From Effusibacillus lacus (lineage in GTDB: Bacteria; Bacillota; Bacilli; Tumebacillales; Effusibacillaceae): DNA of 64,000 nt. Below are positions 1 through 9,625 of this stretch, in pieces (position 1 is the first letter of the stretch; every line of letters begins with the position of its first letter). The notes beneath the pieces were generated by a model. That model made no database searches. It saw nothing but the letters and a program-made list of their open reading frames with translations, and had not been told where the DNA came from. The stretch covers positions 42,070-106,069 of the forward strand of contig NZ_BDUF01000106.1 of NCBI RefSeq assembly GCF_002335525.1, written 5' to 3'. Both the position numbers and the translations under genes were made by a program.

Positions 1-147
1 AAATGAACCCAAGGCGCGGTATGCTTTCAGGAACACATCCTGTGTGAGATCTTCCGCATCGGATTGAGATCCCACCGAGTATGCGATATAACTGTATATA
101 TCACGAAAATGAGCAGAATAGATGTGTTGGAATTGCTCCTGTTGCAT
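1..147 (-). CDS. ECF RNA polymerase sigma factor, N-terminal part (runs off the left edge)
   Basis: The first 49 codons of a sigma-70 family protein lie on the minus strand and are cut by the window edge. The residues contain the region 2 signature: an HFRDIYSYIAY helix followed by DAEDLTQDVFLKAYRAL, the sigma region 2.2 core-binding helix typical of extracytoplasmic-function sigma factors. The start at 147 is preceded by AAGGAGGG at 151-158. Region 4 and any anti-sigma gene lie outside the window, so neither the subgroup nor the inducing signal can be told. Confidence 0.85.
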   Translation of the reverse strand, partial: MQQEQFQHIYSAHFRDIYSYIAYSVGSQSDAEDLTQDVFLKAYRALGSF

Positions 148-169
148 ACCGGCCCTCCTTTCGGCAAGT

Positions 170-1000
170 TTATACGCCCGTTTCGCTTCTGAACGCTTCC
201 TGAATTCTTCGGGTAACGGGTCCTACTTGACCATTGCCGATTTTCTGTCCATCCACCTCGACGTAAGGAGCCACCTCGCTCAAAGTTCCTGTCAGGAACA
301 GTTCATCAGCCGCCAGCAGGTCCGCTTTTGTAAATTGCACTTCCTCAACCGGGATCCCCTCTTTGCGGGCCAGTTCAATCACCACATGGCGGGTAATGCC
401 GGGCAGGATCCAGGGACCGTTGGGATGGGTCAGCAGGGTGCCGTTTTTTACAATGAACAGATTGGAGGCAGATGCTTCCGTAACAATCTCTCCCCGATGA
501 AAGATCGCATCGTCACAGCCGCGTTCCAGCGCTTCTTCCTTCGCCATGCAGTTGAGCAGCAGGCCGGTTGTCTTGACATGACACATCTGCCAGCGCAAAT
601 CTTCCACCAACACGGCACGTCCCCCTTGTTCCCAGATCCGCAGGTCCGGTTGGAAAGGCTTCACGTATGCCACAATGGTCGGCTCCTTCAACTTGGGAAG
701 ACCGTGAGCACGGGGGGCCGCACCGCGTGACACTTGCACATACAGAGACCCTCTTTGCACACCCGGGTTCCGTTTCAGCAGTTCATCAAACACAGGCTTC
801 AGGTCATTTGCCCGGTAAGGAATACGGAGTGTATCCAGACCTTTCTGCAGCCGTTCCTGATGGAGATCCAACTTGAACAGAGCCCCGTTATAAATATGTA
901 AGACTTCATAAACCGCGTCGGCAAAAACAAACGCCCGATCCTGAAACGATACTGTCGCTTCCGTATCCTCCAGCCATTGACCATTCACATACACAATCAT
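170..1000 (-). CDS. dat: D-amino acid aminotransferase (PLP fold type IV)
   Basis: 276 aa, the normal length for the class IV aminotransferase family. The enzyme moves an amino group between D-alanine and 2-oxoglutarate to give D-glutamate for peptidoglycan. The PLP lysine lies in the CHVKTTG segment (Lys143). The phosphate-binding EIVTEASASN segment follows, with Glu175 in the position of the ring-nitrogen glutamate. The C-terminal DELFLTGTLSEVAPY block matches the D-alanine transaminase subgroup. Branched-chain transaminases share the fold, but the RWQMCHVKT block resembles the RWxxCDIKS of D-AAT. The gene ends 22 bp upstream of the sigma factor start. Confidence 0.88.
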   Translation of the reverse strand: MIVYVNGQWLEDTEATVSFQDRAFVFADAVYEVLHIYNGALFKLDLHQERLQKGLDTLRIPYRANDLKPVFDELLKRNPGVQRGSLYVQVSRGAAPRAHGLPKLKEPTIVAYVKPFQPDLRIWEQGGRAVLVEDLRWQMCHVKTTGLLLNCMAKEEALERGCDDAIFHRGEIVTEASASNLFIVKNGTLLTHPNGPWILPGITRHVVIELARKEGIPVEEVQFTKADLLAADELFLTGTLSEVAPYVEVDGQKIGNGQVGPVTRRIQEAFRSETGV

Positions 1001-1115
1001 TGCCCATCCGTCCTCTCCTTGTGGTTTTGAACCCTGAATTCGGGTTGATATGTTCTTATCGTACTATTCTACCTCATTTACAAACAATCTGTAACAAATG
1101 AATACTTGGTCAGTT

Positions 1116-1919
1116 CTAACCAAAGATTGAACTTACCCAAGCAACCCAATGCGCCGCCGGCAGCAACAGGATTTGAGCCAAAAGAGTTCCCAACAGTCTC
1201 GTAACCATGAGGAGTCCTACAATCTTGTCAATCGTCCAAAGCTCTTGTTTCCCCTGCATCACCTGTTCCGTCAATAAAGCAATCTTTGGATCCACAAAAA
1301 TCAGCAGCACGATTACCGCAAGCCCGTTGATCCACCCGGAGGCGGACTGGGCGGTGGCACTGAATTCAGGAGCCAGCACCGAAGCATACAATGCCGCCAG
1401 AACACCCACTGTATAGACAGCAGTGCCCACAATGTTCAACAGAAGCAAGCGCTTGGGGATGCCGCCAATCCGCATTCGGGACACCATTTCCCACTTGGGC
1501 CACCGAAGATGCTTTTTGGCAAGAGTTAGATGATGAATTGTCATTGTATTTCTAACGAGTTGAGGAATTGATCCCGCATGTTCCAGTTGAATGATCGCAC
1601 GGGAGAACAGCCCCACAAACGTAGGCAGCAAGATCATGCCGACAACCGTTCCCAGAGAAGCCGAGCCCAAAATGATATGAAATTGATCTTTCAGCATCTC
1701 AATCTGTTGGTTACCCCTTGCGGCATCCACCAAACTGCCTGTTAAAGTGGCTTGAAATGTGTTCGCCGTCCGGGAAACGATTACCGCCATATTAAATAGA
1801 GAAATTGCTACGGCCAGTTTGGCTACCCGTACACCCGCCAAACGGACAGCATGGGACAACGTTTCGATCATATGGATAGTCATGGTGAACAGACAGATCA
1901 AGAGAAGTTTTTCGGTCAA
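1116..1919 (-). CDS. amj: Lipid II flippase Amj (alternate to MurJ; DUF2837)
   Basis: 267 aa polytopic membrane protein that opens with an IHMIETLSHAVRLAGVR block followed by ISLFNMAVIVSRTANTFQA. Both are hallmarks of the DUF2837/YdaH family, shown in Bacillus subtilis to be an alternative lipid II flippase. About six hydrophobic segments are visible. Its role would be to move lipid II across the membrane for wall synthesis. The start is TTG at 1919 with GAGGTGATAGA just upstream. It is monocistronic, and no other murein gene is adjacent. Confidence 0.85.
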   Translation of the reverse strand: MTEKLLLICLFTMTIHMIETLSHAVRLAGVRVAKLAVAISLFNMAVIVSRTANTFQATLTGSLVDAARGNQQIEMLKDQFHIILGSASLGTVVGMILLPTFVGLFSRAIIQLEHAGSIPQLVRNTMTIHHLTLAKKHLRWPKWEMVSRMRIGGIPKRLLLLNIVGTAVYTVGVLAALYASVLAPEFSATAQSASGWINGLAVIVLLIFVDPKIALLTEQVMQGKQELWTIDKIVGLLMVTRLLGTLLAQILLLPAAHWVAWVSSIFG

Positions 1920-2081
1920 TCTATCACCTCGTTACAGTCGACACATTAGGGAAACATCAGGACAGCGGCGTTGTGACCTTATTCTATCACAAGGTTTTCT
2001 ATCATCCCTGTATTTATACTGTACTTCCGGAAACACTCATAACCACTTATTTGGAAAGGGTATGTGATGTATCAAAACAAG

Positions 2082-2123
2082 AGGCTGTGCCCGAAAGCAT
2101 ATGTTCTGCTTATGGGACAGCCC
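2082..2123 (-). terminator. Hairpin downstream of the chemoreceptor gene
   Basis: GGCTGTGCCC at 2083-2092 pairs with GGGACAGCC at 2114-2122, and the inner AAGCATA/TGCTT arms can extend the stem. On the minus strand it is followed by TCTTGTTTTG. It lies about 40 bp after the stop of the MCP gene, so it fits as its terminator. Confidence 0.5.
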
Positions 2124-2159
2124 CCCGTTGCTTTATCAATTATGGTTCTTGCCAAACCG

Positions 2160-3881
2160 CTAAATCTTGATTCTTGCCACCGCCGTCTCCAACTCTTTCG
2201 ATATCTTCATCAGATGATCGGCTGCCCTTGCCACTTCTTCCATGCCTGCCGTCTGTTGTTCGGTGGCTGCGGCAACCCCCTGGCTTTGCTGGGAGTTGGT
2301 TTCGGCAATGTGCGCAATCTGTTCCATGGCGTTCACCATTTCCTGGCTGCCCGCCGCAATCTCTTCAATGGCCGCCGTCACCGCTTGAATGTTGTCAGAG
2401 ACTTCGAATACGGACGTTTGAATCGCTTTAAAGGACTCCTCCGCCAGTTTTGACATCTCCTGGCCGGATTCCGCCGCATGCTTGCTGTTTTGTACTGCTT
2501 GTACCGCCTGCAAGGTTTTCTCGTTGACCAGTTGAATCATATCGCGGATTTCCTGGGCGGAACGTGTCGTTTCTTCCGCGAGTTTGCGCACCTCGTCCGC
2601 CACTACGGAGAAGCCCCGCCCATGCTCTCCAGCCCGGGCCGCTTCGATTGCCGCATTTAACGCCAACAGGTTGGTTTGGTTGGCGATGTTGGTAATCAGG
2701 TCTGTAATGGCGGTTATTTGCGTAGCATGTTCCTGCAGCACCCCGATCACTTCCGCAACGCTGTCCACGGTTTCCGTTATCTCGCCCATTTGCGCAATCG
2801 ATTTTTGGATAATGGAACCGCCCTCATTGGCCAGATCAATGACTTTACCGGAAAGATCCGCCACTTTTTGCGTGGAGGCAGCCATTTCCTGCAAACCGGC
2901 GGAAGTTTCTTCCACGATGGCGCTTGCCTGCTCCACGCCTTGGGTCTGCTGTTCGGCGCCTGCCGCAACTTGCTGGATGCTTATTGCGACTTCCTCGGAC
3001 GCCCTTGCAGACTCCCGAACCGTTTCCGAAACCTGTTTAACGGTGCCTGCCACCGATACCGCACTGGTTTTCACCTGTCCGATCAGGTCTTGCAGTTGTT
3101 CCGTCATGCGATTCATCGACTTGGCCAGTTTGCCAAACTCATCGCCGCCTCTCACCGCAATTCGGGCTGTAAAGTCCCCTGTTTCAATCCGTTCAAAACC
3201 TGCCAACAATTCTTTGATTCGGCGGCCAATCGGAATCAAGAATACAAAAAGGAAAGCAGTGACAACAGCCAGGATGATCACGGAGTCAACCATTGTTTTC
3301 CGGATGGATTTCCGGACCTCTGCCTGAATTCGTTCATCGGGGGCTCCCACATACCAGATGCCGATAATTTTCCCGCTGGCGTCTTTAATTGGCATGTACG
3401 CGCTTTGGTATGTTTTTCCTACCACGTTCGCTTCTCCGTAATAAGGCTGGCCTTTATCAATAACCGTTTGTTTCACCGCATCGGACACTTTGGTGCCGAC
3501 TGCCCGGCTGCCATCCGCCTTCTTCACATTGGTTGCAACCCGGGTGTCGCCATGGAAGATCGTCACTGTATCTCCATTGGTTAATTCCCCGATTTTGTCT
3601 ACAATCGCAAAGTTCTCATTCATTACCTGTTCGCCCTTGTAAAGCTTGCCGCCTTTGGTATCCCAATCCCCGGGATACATGGCGTCCAGGATCGCAAAAC
3701 TGGTATTTAAGTCGGACTTTGCCTTCTCGATTGCTTCCTGCTTAATTATTTTGGTTATCAAGTCAATTTCCCGATAGCCAGTGTAGGCAAACGCTGGGAT
3801 TAACACCAGCAGCAAAAGGCCAATCAGTTTCGCCCTCACTGGCAGAGAATAAAAAAAGTACATCCCTTTTAAACCTTTCAT
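2160..3881 (-). CDS. Methyl-accepting chemotaxis protein with Cache sensor and HAMP
   Basis: 573 aa. TM1 is at about 16-34, a periplasmic-side single-Cache-type sensor at 35-195 (with the [11 protein letters not shown] and [18 protein letters not shown] strands typical of sCache_3), TM2 at 199-218, HAMP at 216-270, and a long coiled-coil signalling domain at 280-573. The kinase-interacting hairpin is clear at 395-440 ([19 protein letters not shown] then [18 protein letters not shown]). It would relay a small extracellular ligand to CheA/CheW. The start at 3881 has GGAGGTACAAGA upstream. It stands alone, with no chemotaxis genes adjacent, and the ligand cannot be predicted. Confidence 0.95.
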   Translation of the reverse strand: MKGLKGMYFFYSLPVRAKLIGLLLLVLIPAFAYTGYREIDLITKIIKQEAIEKAKSDLNTSFAILDAMYPGDWDTKGGKLYKGEQVMNENFAIVDKIGELTNGDTVTIFHGDTRVATNVKKADGSRAVGTKVSDAVKQTVIDKGQPYYGEANVVGKTYQSAYMPIKDASGKIIGIWYVGAPDERIQAEVRKSIRKTMVDSVIILAVVTAFLFVFLIPIGRRIKELLAGFERIETGDFTARIAVRGGDEFGKLAKSMNRMTEQLQDLIGQVKTSAVSVAGTVKQVSETVRESARASEEVAISIQQVAAGAEQQTQGVEQASAIVEETSAGLQEMAASTQKVADLSGKVIDLANEGGSIIQKSIAQMGEITETVDSVAEVIGVLQEHATQITAITDLITNIANQTNLLALNAAIEAARAGEHGRGFSVVADEVRKLAEETTRSAQEIRDMIQLVNEKTLQAVQAVQNSKHAAESGQEMSKLAEESFKAIQTSVFEVSDNIQAVTAAIEEIAAGSQEMVNAMEQIAHIAETNSQQSQGVAAATEQQTAGMEEVARAADHLMKISKELETAVARIKI

Positions 3882-4033
3882 TCTTGTACCTCCAATATTT
3901 ATGCCAAAAACAGGTTGTTAAAGTATTTCGACGTTTTTTGACATTTTCCTTCAATCCACAATCAGATACACCCCGTTGGACAAACGAGCCATTTCCCCTT
4001 TCAATGCGAGATGTTTCCCGCATGCTTTGGAAA

Positions 4034-4714
4034 TCACTCGAGCAACCCCATTCCCCGGTAATCATGCAGGCTCATGACACCGTCCACCGGCAACCCGTTT
4101 GCTTCTTCGAAGGATTTGAGCGCCTTTTCCGTGGACAACCCGAATCGACCGTCAGGAATGCCTTTATAGAAACCTGCGCTCCGCAACCTGCTCTGAATCA
4201 GCAAAACATCCGATCCACTATCCCCTGCGGCAAGCCTTCTGGGCTCCAGTTGCGGCTCCCTGAGAGGGTGGCCGAGTATGGTCACCGGAGTTCCGGGCTC
4301 GACCCATTCATACAACTCCTCTACATGCCGGTTCAGCATGCGAACGCATCCATGGCTTGCATCGTGCCCGATGGATCCGGGTTTGTTTGTGCCGTGGATC
4401 CCGTAGATCCCCCAGGGAACGTTGAGTCCGATCCAACGGGTGCCAAATCCGGACCCCCAATTTTTGTATTTGTTTAGAACCATCCATTCCCCTGCCGGTG
4501 TTGGAGTTTCCGGCTTGCCCAGAGCGATCGGGAATTGCTTGTACACAACGCCGTCAATGAGAACTGTTAACCGGTTCCGTAAGGGATCAATCTGAAGGGA
4601 GATCTCCCCGGTTGGAACAGGTGCATTGGGAGAAGCTTCAGTAAGTGCACAATAAAACATAAGAAAACAGGCCAAAAACAATGGAAAAATCTTGCTCATT
4701 CTTGTCGTTTTCAT
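4034..4714 (-). CDS. L,D-transpeptidase (YkuD) with peptidoglycan-binding domain
   Basis: 226 aa with a signal peptide at 1-28. The YkuD catalytic domain is at about 36-150, with His107 (GIHGTN) and the nucleophile in ASHGCVRM (Cys123). A PG_binding_1 repeat is at 163-225 (DSGSDVLLIQSRL...GFYKGIPDGRFG). It would make 3-3 cross-links or attach proteins to the wall outside the cell, possibly in spore cortex or coat. I chose the ATG at 4714 because GGGTGA lies 6 nt upstream; the longer frame to 4852 lacks a site and runs into the divergent gene. Confidence 0.92.
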   Translation of the reverse strand: MKTTRMSKIFPLFLACFLMFYCALTEASPNAPVPTGEISLQIDPLRNRLTVLIDGVVYKQFPIALGKPETPTPAGEWMVLNKYKNWGSGFGTRWIGLNVPWGIYGIHGTNKPGSIGHDASHGCVRMLNRHVEELYEWVEPGTPVTILGHPLREPQLEPRRLAAGDSGSDVLLIQSRLRSAGFYKGIPDGRFGLSTEKALKSFEEANGLPVDGVMSLHDYRGMGLLE

Positions 4715-4843
4715 ATTTTCACCCATGCATTTTGTGGTCAATCGGGAGTATCCCCAAGTTATGACAACCCCACTCCTTTGACTGCATGACACATCGGTTT
4801 TTGGTGATAGTAAACCTGTAGAAACCGCCAAGGAGCAGTGGAT

Positions 4844-6061
4844 ATGAAGCAACTTTCAAGATCTTGGCTGCTGGCTGCTTTGTGTTTGGTTACGGTTTGG
4901 GGGATTCTCCCCGCCGGGAAGGGGTTTGCGTCGGAAGTGGGGACTCCGTCCAAGATTGTCATCACAGTGAAAGCCTCCCCTTCTTCCCAACATGCATCCC
5001 AGTTGGAAGTCAAGGAACGCCGATTTCTGAAATCATTTGCCGGAAGCCGCGTGGAACCTACGACAACCGTGCCAGAATTGCCCTATGCCTATCTCACACT
5101 GGTAAAGGGAAGGCGGCAAGTTCAATGCGTGGTGGACTATTCGTTTGCTGTCTATCCAGAAAACGGCAACAGCAAATTTGTCCTGTCGCCGGAAGCCAAA
5201 ACCATGCTGAATCAATACATTCAAACTTTGAGGGAACAGCATTTCGGGCAGCCCATTCCATGGACCCAGGCAAAAGAGCTTCTTCCACGTAAAGGAAATG
5301 CGCAAGTGGTGGATCTGGAAACCGGCAAGTCCTTTATGGTTCAGAGGCGGGCCGGAAGCCGGCATGCGGATGTTCAGCCCCTGACGGAGCAGGACAGCCA
5401 CGTCATGAAAGAGATCTATAACGGCAAGTGGAGTTGGCGGCGGAGAGCCATCCTTGTAAAAACGGACGACAAAACAATTGCCGCCTCCATGAACGGGATG
5501 CCTCACGGTGCAGGTGCCATATACGGAAACGATTTCCCCGGACACTTTTGCATTCATTTTGAAGCAAGCACCACCCATGGCAAGCGGACGCCCGACCCCG
5601 CTCATTATCTGATGGTACGCAAGGCGTCAGGTCTGTTGACGGGAGACATTGTGCAGTACTCGCCTCAACAACTGATTCAATTTTTCAGTACCGCCTTGCA
5701 CGAACAGGATTGGGAGACAGCACGAATGGCATTGGATCTTTCCAATTCGGAAGCGGTTCAACTGTTTCTTGAGCAAGCAAAGGGAATCGAAGCGATCAGT
5801 TTATGGATGCATGCAGGAAAAAAGGGAGAAGTGCCAAAAGTCAACGGTCCGCTTTGGGTTGAATTGCCTGTAAAAGTATCCATGGTAACCGATAAAGGGA
5901 AGGTAAGAAAAGACGCAACAATCCTGATCAGGAGGAATTCCTTGATCTCCCGCTGGAAAATAGACGCTGTTTCCCTTCTTGAACTGTTTGGCGAGGATAA
6001 GCAAACAAAACAAAAACAGGCCCTCCCCACTCGCGAGACCCCCCCTTCCAAATGGGTGTAA
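4844..6061 (+). CDS. Secreted protein of unknown function, divergent from the L,D-transpeptidase
   Basis: 405 aa with a signal peptide at 1-29 (LLAALCLVTVWGILPAGKGFA). I do not recognise a named family. The middle (about 145-265) has a pattern that looks catalytic or ligand-binding: DLETGKSF, NGMPHGAG, then GHFCIHFEASTTHGKR. Conserved-looking His and Cys in an L,D-transpeptidase-like order suggest a wall-active domain, but this is inference. The C-terminal 120 residues are alpha/beta and end in a charged tail. The ATG at 4844 has AGGAG at 4831-4835; a GTG two codons earlier is too close to that site. Confidence 0.6.
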   Translation: MKQLSRSWLLAALCLVTVWGILPAGKGFASEVGTPSKIVITVKASPSSQHASQLEVKERRFLKSFAGSRVEPTTTVPELPYAYLTLVKGRRQVQCVVDYSFAVYPENGNSKFVLSPEAKTMLNQYIQTLREQHFGQPIPWTQAKELLPRKGNAQVVDLETGKSFMVQRRAGSRHADVQPLTEQDSHVMKEIYNGKWSWRRRAILVKTDDKTIAASMNGMPHGAGAIYGNDFPGHFCIHFEASTTHGKRTPDPAHYLMVRKASGLLTGDIVQYSPQQLIQFFSTALHEQDWETARMALDLSNSEAVQLFLEQAKGIEAISLWMHAGKKGEVPKVNGPLWVELPVKVSMVTDKGKVRKDATILIRRNSLISRWKIDAVSLLELFGEDKQTKQKQALPTRETPPSKWV

Positions 6062-6482
6062 CAAGAATCAGCAACAAATGAATAAATAAATAAGATGGGG
6101 GGGGAAGTATGAAACTTGCTATTGTTGGAGGAATAGACCTGAATTGATCAAAATGGCCCTGATTACAATTTGCGGGTTGGTTCGGGATCCCATGCAGAAG
6201 AAACCCTTTATAAAGTGATTTTGTCGCTTCACCCAAGAACGAAAAGAAAACTACTGCAATATAATTTGTTTGAAATCCTTCAACATCCAAAAATCATCCC
6301 CTGAAACGCTTTCCTGTAGGTCCAATGTTCTTGCCGGATTCGAAACCGACAAAATTTTTAAAAACCATTGACGACGTGCTGCGTTTCCCAAAAAGTTGGA
6401 CCCCCACCCCTATGGAACAACCGGTGCAAGCGAAAAAATCATCAATATCCTTGTTCAGAAGAAGTCGGGAGGTTGATTCGGC
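6062..6482 (+). other. Gap with remnants of coding sequence upstream of the glycosyltransferase operon
   Basis: About 420 bp with no convincing gene. At 6109 an ATG with a G-rich site opens MKLAIVGGIDLN and then stops at TGA, which looks like the start of a lost gene. At 6325 a second ATG opens about 50 residues (MFLPDSKPTKFLKTIDDVLRF...) that read plausibly until they run out of frame into the next gene. Both could be decayed parts of one reading frame. No terminator or repeat is obvious. Confidence 0.35.
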
Positions 6483-7736
6483 ATGTCCCGTTTGGAACGT
6501 CTGGCTTCCCGTTCGACACGGTTGCTGGCGGAAGGTTTCCTGCCTTTGCCGGAGCACGCAACAGTCACAATCATTCTCTGCAGCACCCGGTCCGATTGGA
6601 CGGCTTTTTGTCTGGACGCCCTGGAAAAATGTACGAGGGAGCGCCTCCAGGTTCAGGTCATTCCCGTCCATTCCTATGAGCCGCAATTTGCAGGGATTGA
6701 CCGGTTCAATTTGGCGCTCTCGCAAGTGGATACAAAATATTTCGTTCTATTGGACGACGGCGTCATCGTCACCCCAGACTGGTTAACACGATTGCTCTGG
6801 GCTTTTTACGATGATCCACGGATCGGGATCGTGGCCCCTTCCACAAATAGCGAGTACAACTCCCCTTTTTGCTCCACTTTGGACGAATTGTTTGCTTTAT
6901 CGGAAGCAATCGCAAAACAAAACAGCGGAAGTTGGGAAACCGTGCAAAATCTTCAGGGAAGATGCATAGTCTGTCGGACCTCTTTATTGAACGAGGTCGG
7001 GGGACTCGATTATACTCTGAAAGGCCATGCAGCCCGCATTCTGGATTGGATTTTGCGGGTTCAAACAAAAGGACACTTGCTTGCCCTGGCTAAAGACAGC
7101 TATGTATATGAACTGCAGACCGTTTATACAGATCCGGAAGAAAAAAAAGAGCAACGGATGCAATTCCAAACGAGTCATTCCCCGTTCGTCCCTCTGACGC
7201 CTGAAGCGCTTGCTCCTCCTCTTGTTTCCGTAGTCGTTGTGTCTTTGCACCCGTCTTCCCATTTTCTACATGATGCTTTGACCAACGTTGCCCGGCAGAT
7301 CTACCCAAACATTGAAGTCCTTCTGATACGCCAAGGTTCGCCTCCCCATCGCCCGCGATCCGCTCACACCCCTGCGGCGGGAATCTGGATGGATGGAGAA
7401 ATCCCGATCAAAAAAGCGTTAGAAAGCATCTGGCGTCTTGCCAAAGGGCTATACATCGCCTATCTGGAAACAGGATACGAGTTTGAAACAGATCATATCA
7501 GTCGTTTGGTGGATTCAATTCACAAAAACCGCGCTCTTGTCGGGGCGGTTTATCCGGATGATGACAAGGAAATTCCTCTTTCCTTTGTCATGCACCGAAA
7601 CCCGGCATCCGTTCCTATTGACTTTGACATTCGGATTTCGCAGGAGAATAATGTCATACTTTTGATGAACCGGGCGCCTTCTCTCGAGATTGTGAAAATT
7701 TTCGAAAAAACGGTGAAACGAAGGGTGAAATCATGA
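6483..7736 (+). CDS. Glycosyltransferase with two GT2-like halves
   Basis: 417 aa. The first half has a GT-A fold pattern: VTIILCSTRSDW strand, then FNLALSQVDTKYFVLLDDGVIV with a DXD-like LLDDG, then GIVAPSTNSEYN. From about 240 a second GT2-like half begins (PLVSVVVVSLHPSSHFL...ALTNVARQIYPNIEVLLI) with YLETGYEFE in the DXD position, so it may be catalytically dead. GGGAGGT at 6467-6473 sets the start. It is first in an operon of five genes with 4-nt overlaps. Sugar donor and acceptor are unknown. Confidence 0.75.
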   Translation: MSRLERLASRSTRLLAEGFLPLPEHATVTIILCSTRSDWTAFCLDALEKCTRERLQVQVIPVHSYEPQFAGIDRFNLALSQVDTKYFVLLDDGVIVTPDWLTRLLWAFYDDPRIGIVAPSTNSEYNSPFCSTLDELFALSEAIAKQNSGSWETVQNLQGRCIVCRTSLLNEVGGLDYTLKGHAARILDWILRVQTKGHLLALAKDSYVYELQTVYTDPEEKKEQRMQFQTSHSPFVPLTPEALAPPLVSVVVVSLHPSSHFLHDALTNVARQIYPNIEVLLIRQGSPPHRPRSAHTPAAGIWMDGEIPIKKALESIWRLAKGLYIAYLETGYEFETDHISRLVDSIHKNRALVGAVYPDDDKEIPLSFVMHRNPASVPIDFDIRISQENNVILLMNRAPSLEIVKIFEKTVKRRVKS

Positions 7737-8908
7737 ATTATGTCTGCTTCGCCGCCTCATCACAGGATTTCTCGCAAAACAGACTATCAAAGTTACTGCC
7801 TGACTGCGAAAACGTTTATTCCATTCCCACTCTTTCGCCTTCGGTGCTCGATTCCCTCAACCCGGACGAGACAGTGGCGTTCGTCTTTCATCCCTACTGG
7901 ATACAGGTTGTCAACCGTTTTGCCCCCAAATCCATCGTTTCGTTCATTGAACCTTGCCCGGAAGCGTCCGATTCAGGCTTATGGGAGAAACTTTGGAGTT
8001 ATCTGGCGGGCCAATCGGCACTTGTTTGCACACAATCCGAAAGGATCTATCTGGAACAATGTTTTCGCCGAGACGCCGTCCTGTTGCTTACGGGTGAAGA
8101 ACAAAAACCGTTTGATGTCCACCGGGCAAACGGAGAGACCCTGTTTCTGCGCGATTTCGAAATGATTTTCCGTGCTGCCCTGGAAAGAATCCTGCAAAAT
8201 CTTTCGGTGGAAGATTTGGTCAGAAAACAATGGCGTTTGCGGATGCGCTACTACCAAGGCCTGGCCGATCAAGTGGGAATGCACGCCGCCGTGCGTTTTT
8301 TGTTGTCCGTTTATCAGTACCTTTTGGGAAAACCAGACGCCCGCGACAGTTTGCTGCAATCCTTTGAACAGTCCCTGCTTGAGGGAAACAAAGAATGCCT
8401 GACGACACACTATCGTTTTTTGTCCGCCATTGAAACGCAATCCGGGGATCTGGAGCGTGCGGTGAACACCTATGGTATAACCGCCCTGTCACCGAATGAA
8501 CGGGAAACTTATAATTTCCTGCTGTCCCTGTTGCAACAGGGACAGCAAGACCTGGTGCAGGCTGAACTTTTTCGTTTGAATGAAGATTACAAATCGGCCG
8601 CATCGGTTTTGAGCAGGATTTCTTCAGATAAAGCACGGCGCATTCTGATTCAAGTGTATCTTCATACGGGGCAAATGGAAAAATCGCTGAAGTTGATTCA
8701 GCCTGCCGATCTTGTTTCTGTACGTGACCGCCGGGATTATTTCCTGCTGCAGGGCACAGTTCGATCCATCCACGGGGATCGGCATGAAGCCATTCACTGT
8801 TTTCTGAAAGCCGCCAGCTACGACTATGATGCGATTGCGCACGTATTGGAACTGCAGGCGATGGATGAAGGTCTGTTATCCCTAGTCAAGGGGGGAATGG
8901 AAGATTGA
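7733..8908 (+). CDS. Glycosylation-cluster protein of unknown function, TPR-like C-terminus
   Basis: 391 aa, soluble. The N-terminal 150 residues (FHPYWIQVVNRFAPKSIVSFIEP, then ALVCTQSERIYLEQCF) resemble the acceptor half of a GT4 glycosyltransferase, but no donor-site motif follows. Residues 170-391 are all-helical with TPR-like spacing (DLERAVNTYGITAL, RRILIQVYLHTGQMEKSLKLI). It overlaps both neighbours by 4 nt, so it is translationally coupled. It may be a scaffold or a degenerate transferase; its activity is not known. Confidence 0.6.
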   Translation: MNYVCFAASSQDFSQNRLSKLLPDCENVYSIPTLSPSVLDSLNPDETVAFVFHPYWIQVVNRFAPKSIVSFIEPCPEASDSGLWEKLWSYLAGQSALVCTQSERIYLEQCFRRDAVLLLTGEEQKPFDVHRANGETLFLRDFEMIFRAALERILQNLSVEDLVRKQWRLRMRYYQGLADQVGMHAAVRFLLSVYQYLLGKPDARDSLLQSFEQSLLEGNKECLTTHYRFLSAIETQSGDLERAVNTYGITALSPNERETYNFLLSLLQQGQQDLVQAELFRLNEDYKSAASVLSRISSDKARRILIQVYLHTGQMEKSLKLIQPADLVSVRDRRDYFLLQGTVRSIHGDRHEAIHCFLKAASYDYDAIAHVLELQAMDEGLLSLVKGGMED

Positions 8909-9624
8909 TTCGAAAATCCCGCAAGAACCGTCTGACGGCCATGATGCAAATGCGAAATGAAGCGAACCGGTACCTGGAACTGGTGCTGGAGAATCTTTCG
9001 CAATTTGTGGATGAAATTGTGATAGTTGATGATGCCAGTACGGACAATACGGTGCAAATCTGCAAATCTTACAAAAAGGTGGTTCGTGTCATTGAACTGC
9101 CGGAGTCCCGTTTTGACCGGGAATGGGAGCTACGCACCACCTTGTGGAAGTCGGTGGAGACAACAAGTCCGGATTGGCTGTTGGCGGTGGATGCCGATGA
9201 AGTGTACGAAGACAAAGCGAAGGAACAAATTCGCAATCTGATCGACCAGGATGAGTTCGATTGGGTGGGGTTCCGTTTTTATGACTTCTGGGGGGGATTA
9301 ACCCATTACCGGGACGACGAGTTCTGGAATCTCCACCACCGGCACACGATGACACTGGTGCGTTATTTGCCCGGCTATCATTACTTTTATCCCCGCTTCG
9401 ATCATCACTGCCCCCGGCTTCCCTTGTCGTACCAGGTGCTTCCGGGGCATCTGTCCGATCTTCGGGTCAAACATTTGGGATGGGCGGGAAACGAAGAAGA
9501 ACGGTATCAAAAGTATCTCCGTTATTTGACAATCGACCCGAACGGAATCTGGGGAAATCTTGATCAGTACCGGTCAATTCTCGACCCCGATCCAAATCTC
9601 GTCGAATGGAAAGAAGAGGAATAA
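8905..9624 (+). CDS. Family 2 glycosyltransferase
   Basis: 239 aa single-domain GT-A enzyme. MQMRNEANRYLELVLENL and DEIVIVDDASTDNT form the nucleotide-sugar strand-helix, and DWLLAVDADEVYED holds the metal-binding DXD-like DAD. His-rich RFDHHCPRLPL and WNLHHRHT follow. The start is TTG at 8905, which overlaps the previous stop as TTGA and is preceded by GGGGGGA. It has no membrane segment, so it acts on a cytoplasmic acceptor, probably a protein or a lipid-linked glycan. Confidence 0.85.
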   Translation: MIRKSRKNRLTAMMQMRNEANRYLELVLENLSQFVDEIVIVDDASTDNTVQICKSYKKVVRVIELPESRFDREWELRTTLWKSVETTSPDWLLAVDADEVYEDKAKEQIRNLIDQDEFDWVGFRFYDFWGGLTHYRDDEFWNLHHRHTMTLVRYLPGYHYFYPRFDHHCPRLPLSYQVLPGHLSDLRVKHLGWAGNEEERYQKYLRYLTIDPNGIWGNLDQYRSILDPDPNLVEWKEEE

Positions 9625-9625
9625 G

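Noticed and set aside
2676-3584. 302-residue open frame antisense to the chemoreceptor
   Set aside because: The minus strand encodes complete Cache, HAMP and MCP signalling domains. The antisense frame is a by-product of codon bias.
6109-6147. MKLAIVGGIDLN-UGA as a further selenoprotein
   Set aside because: After the UGA the frame meets another UGA within five codons, then more stops, with no Cys-type context.
6325-6786. 153-residue open frame as a real gene
   Set aside because: Two thirds of it overlaps the well-supported glycosyltransferase in another frame, whose GGGAGGT site lies inside it. Only its first 50 codons may be a remnant.
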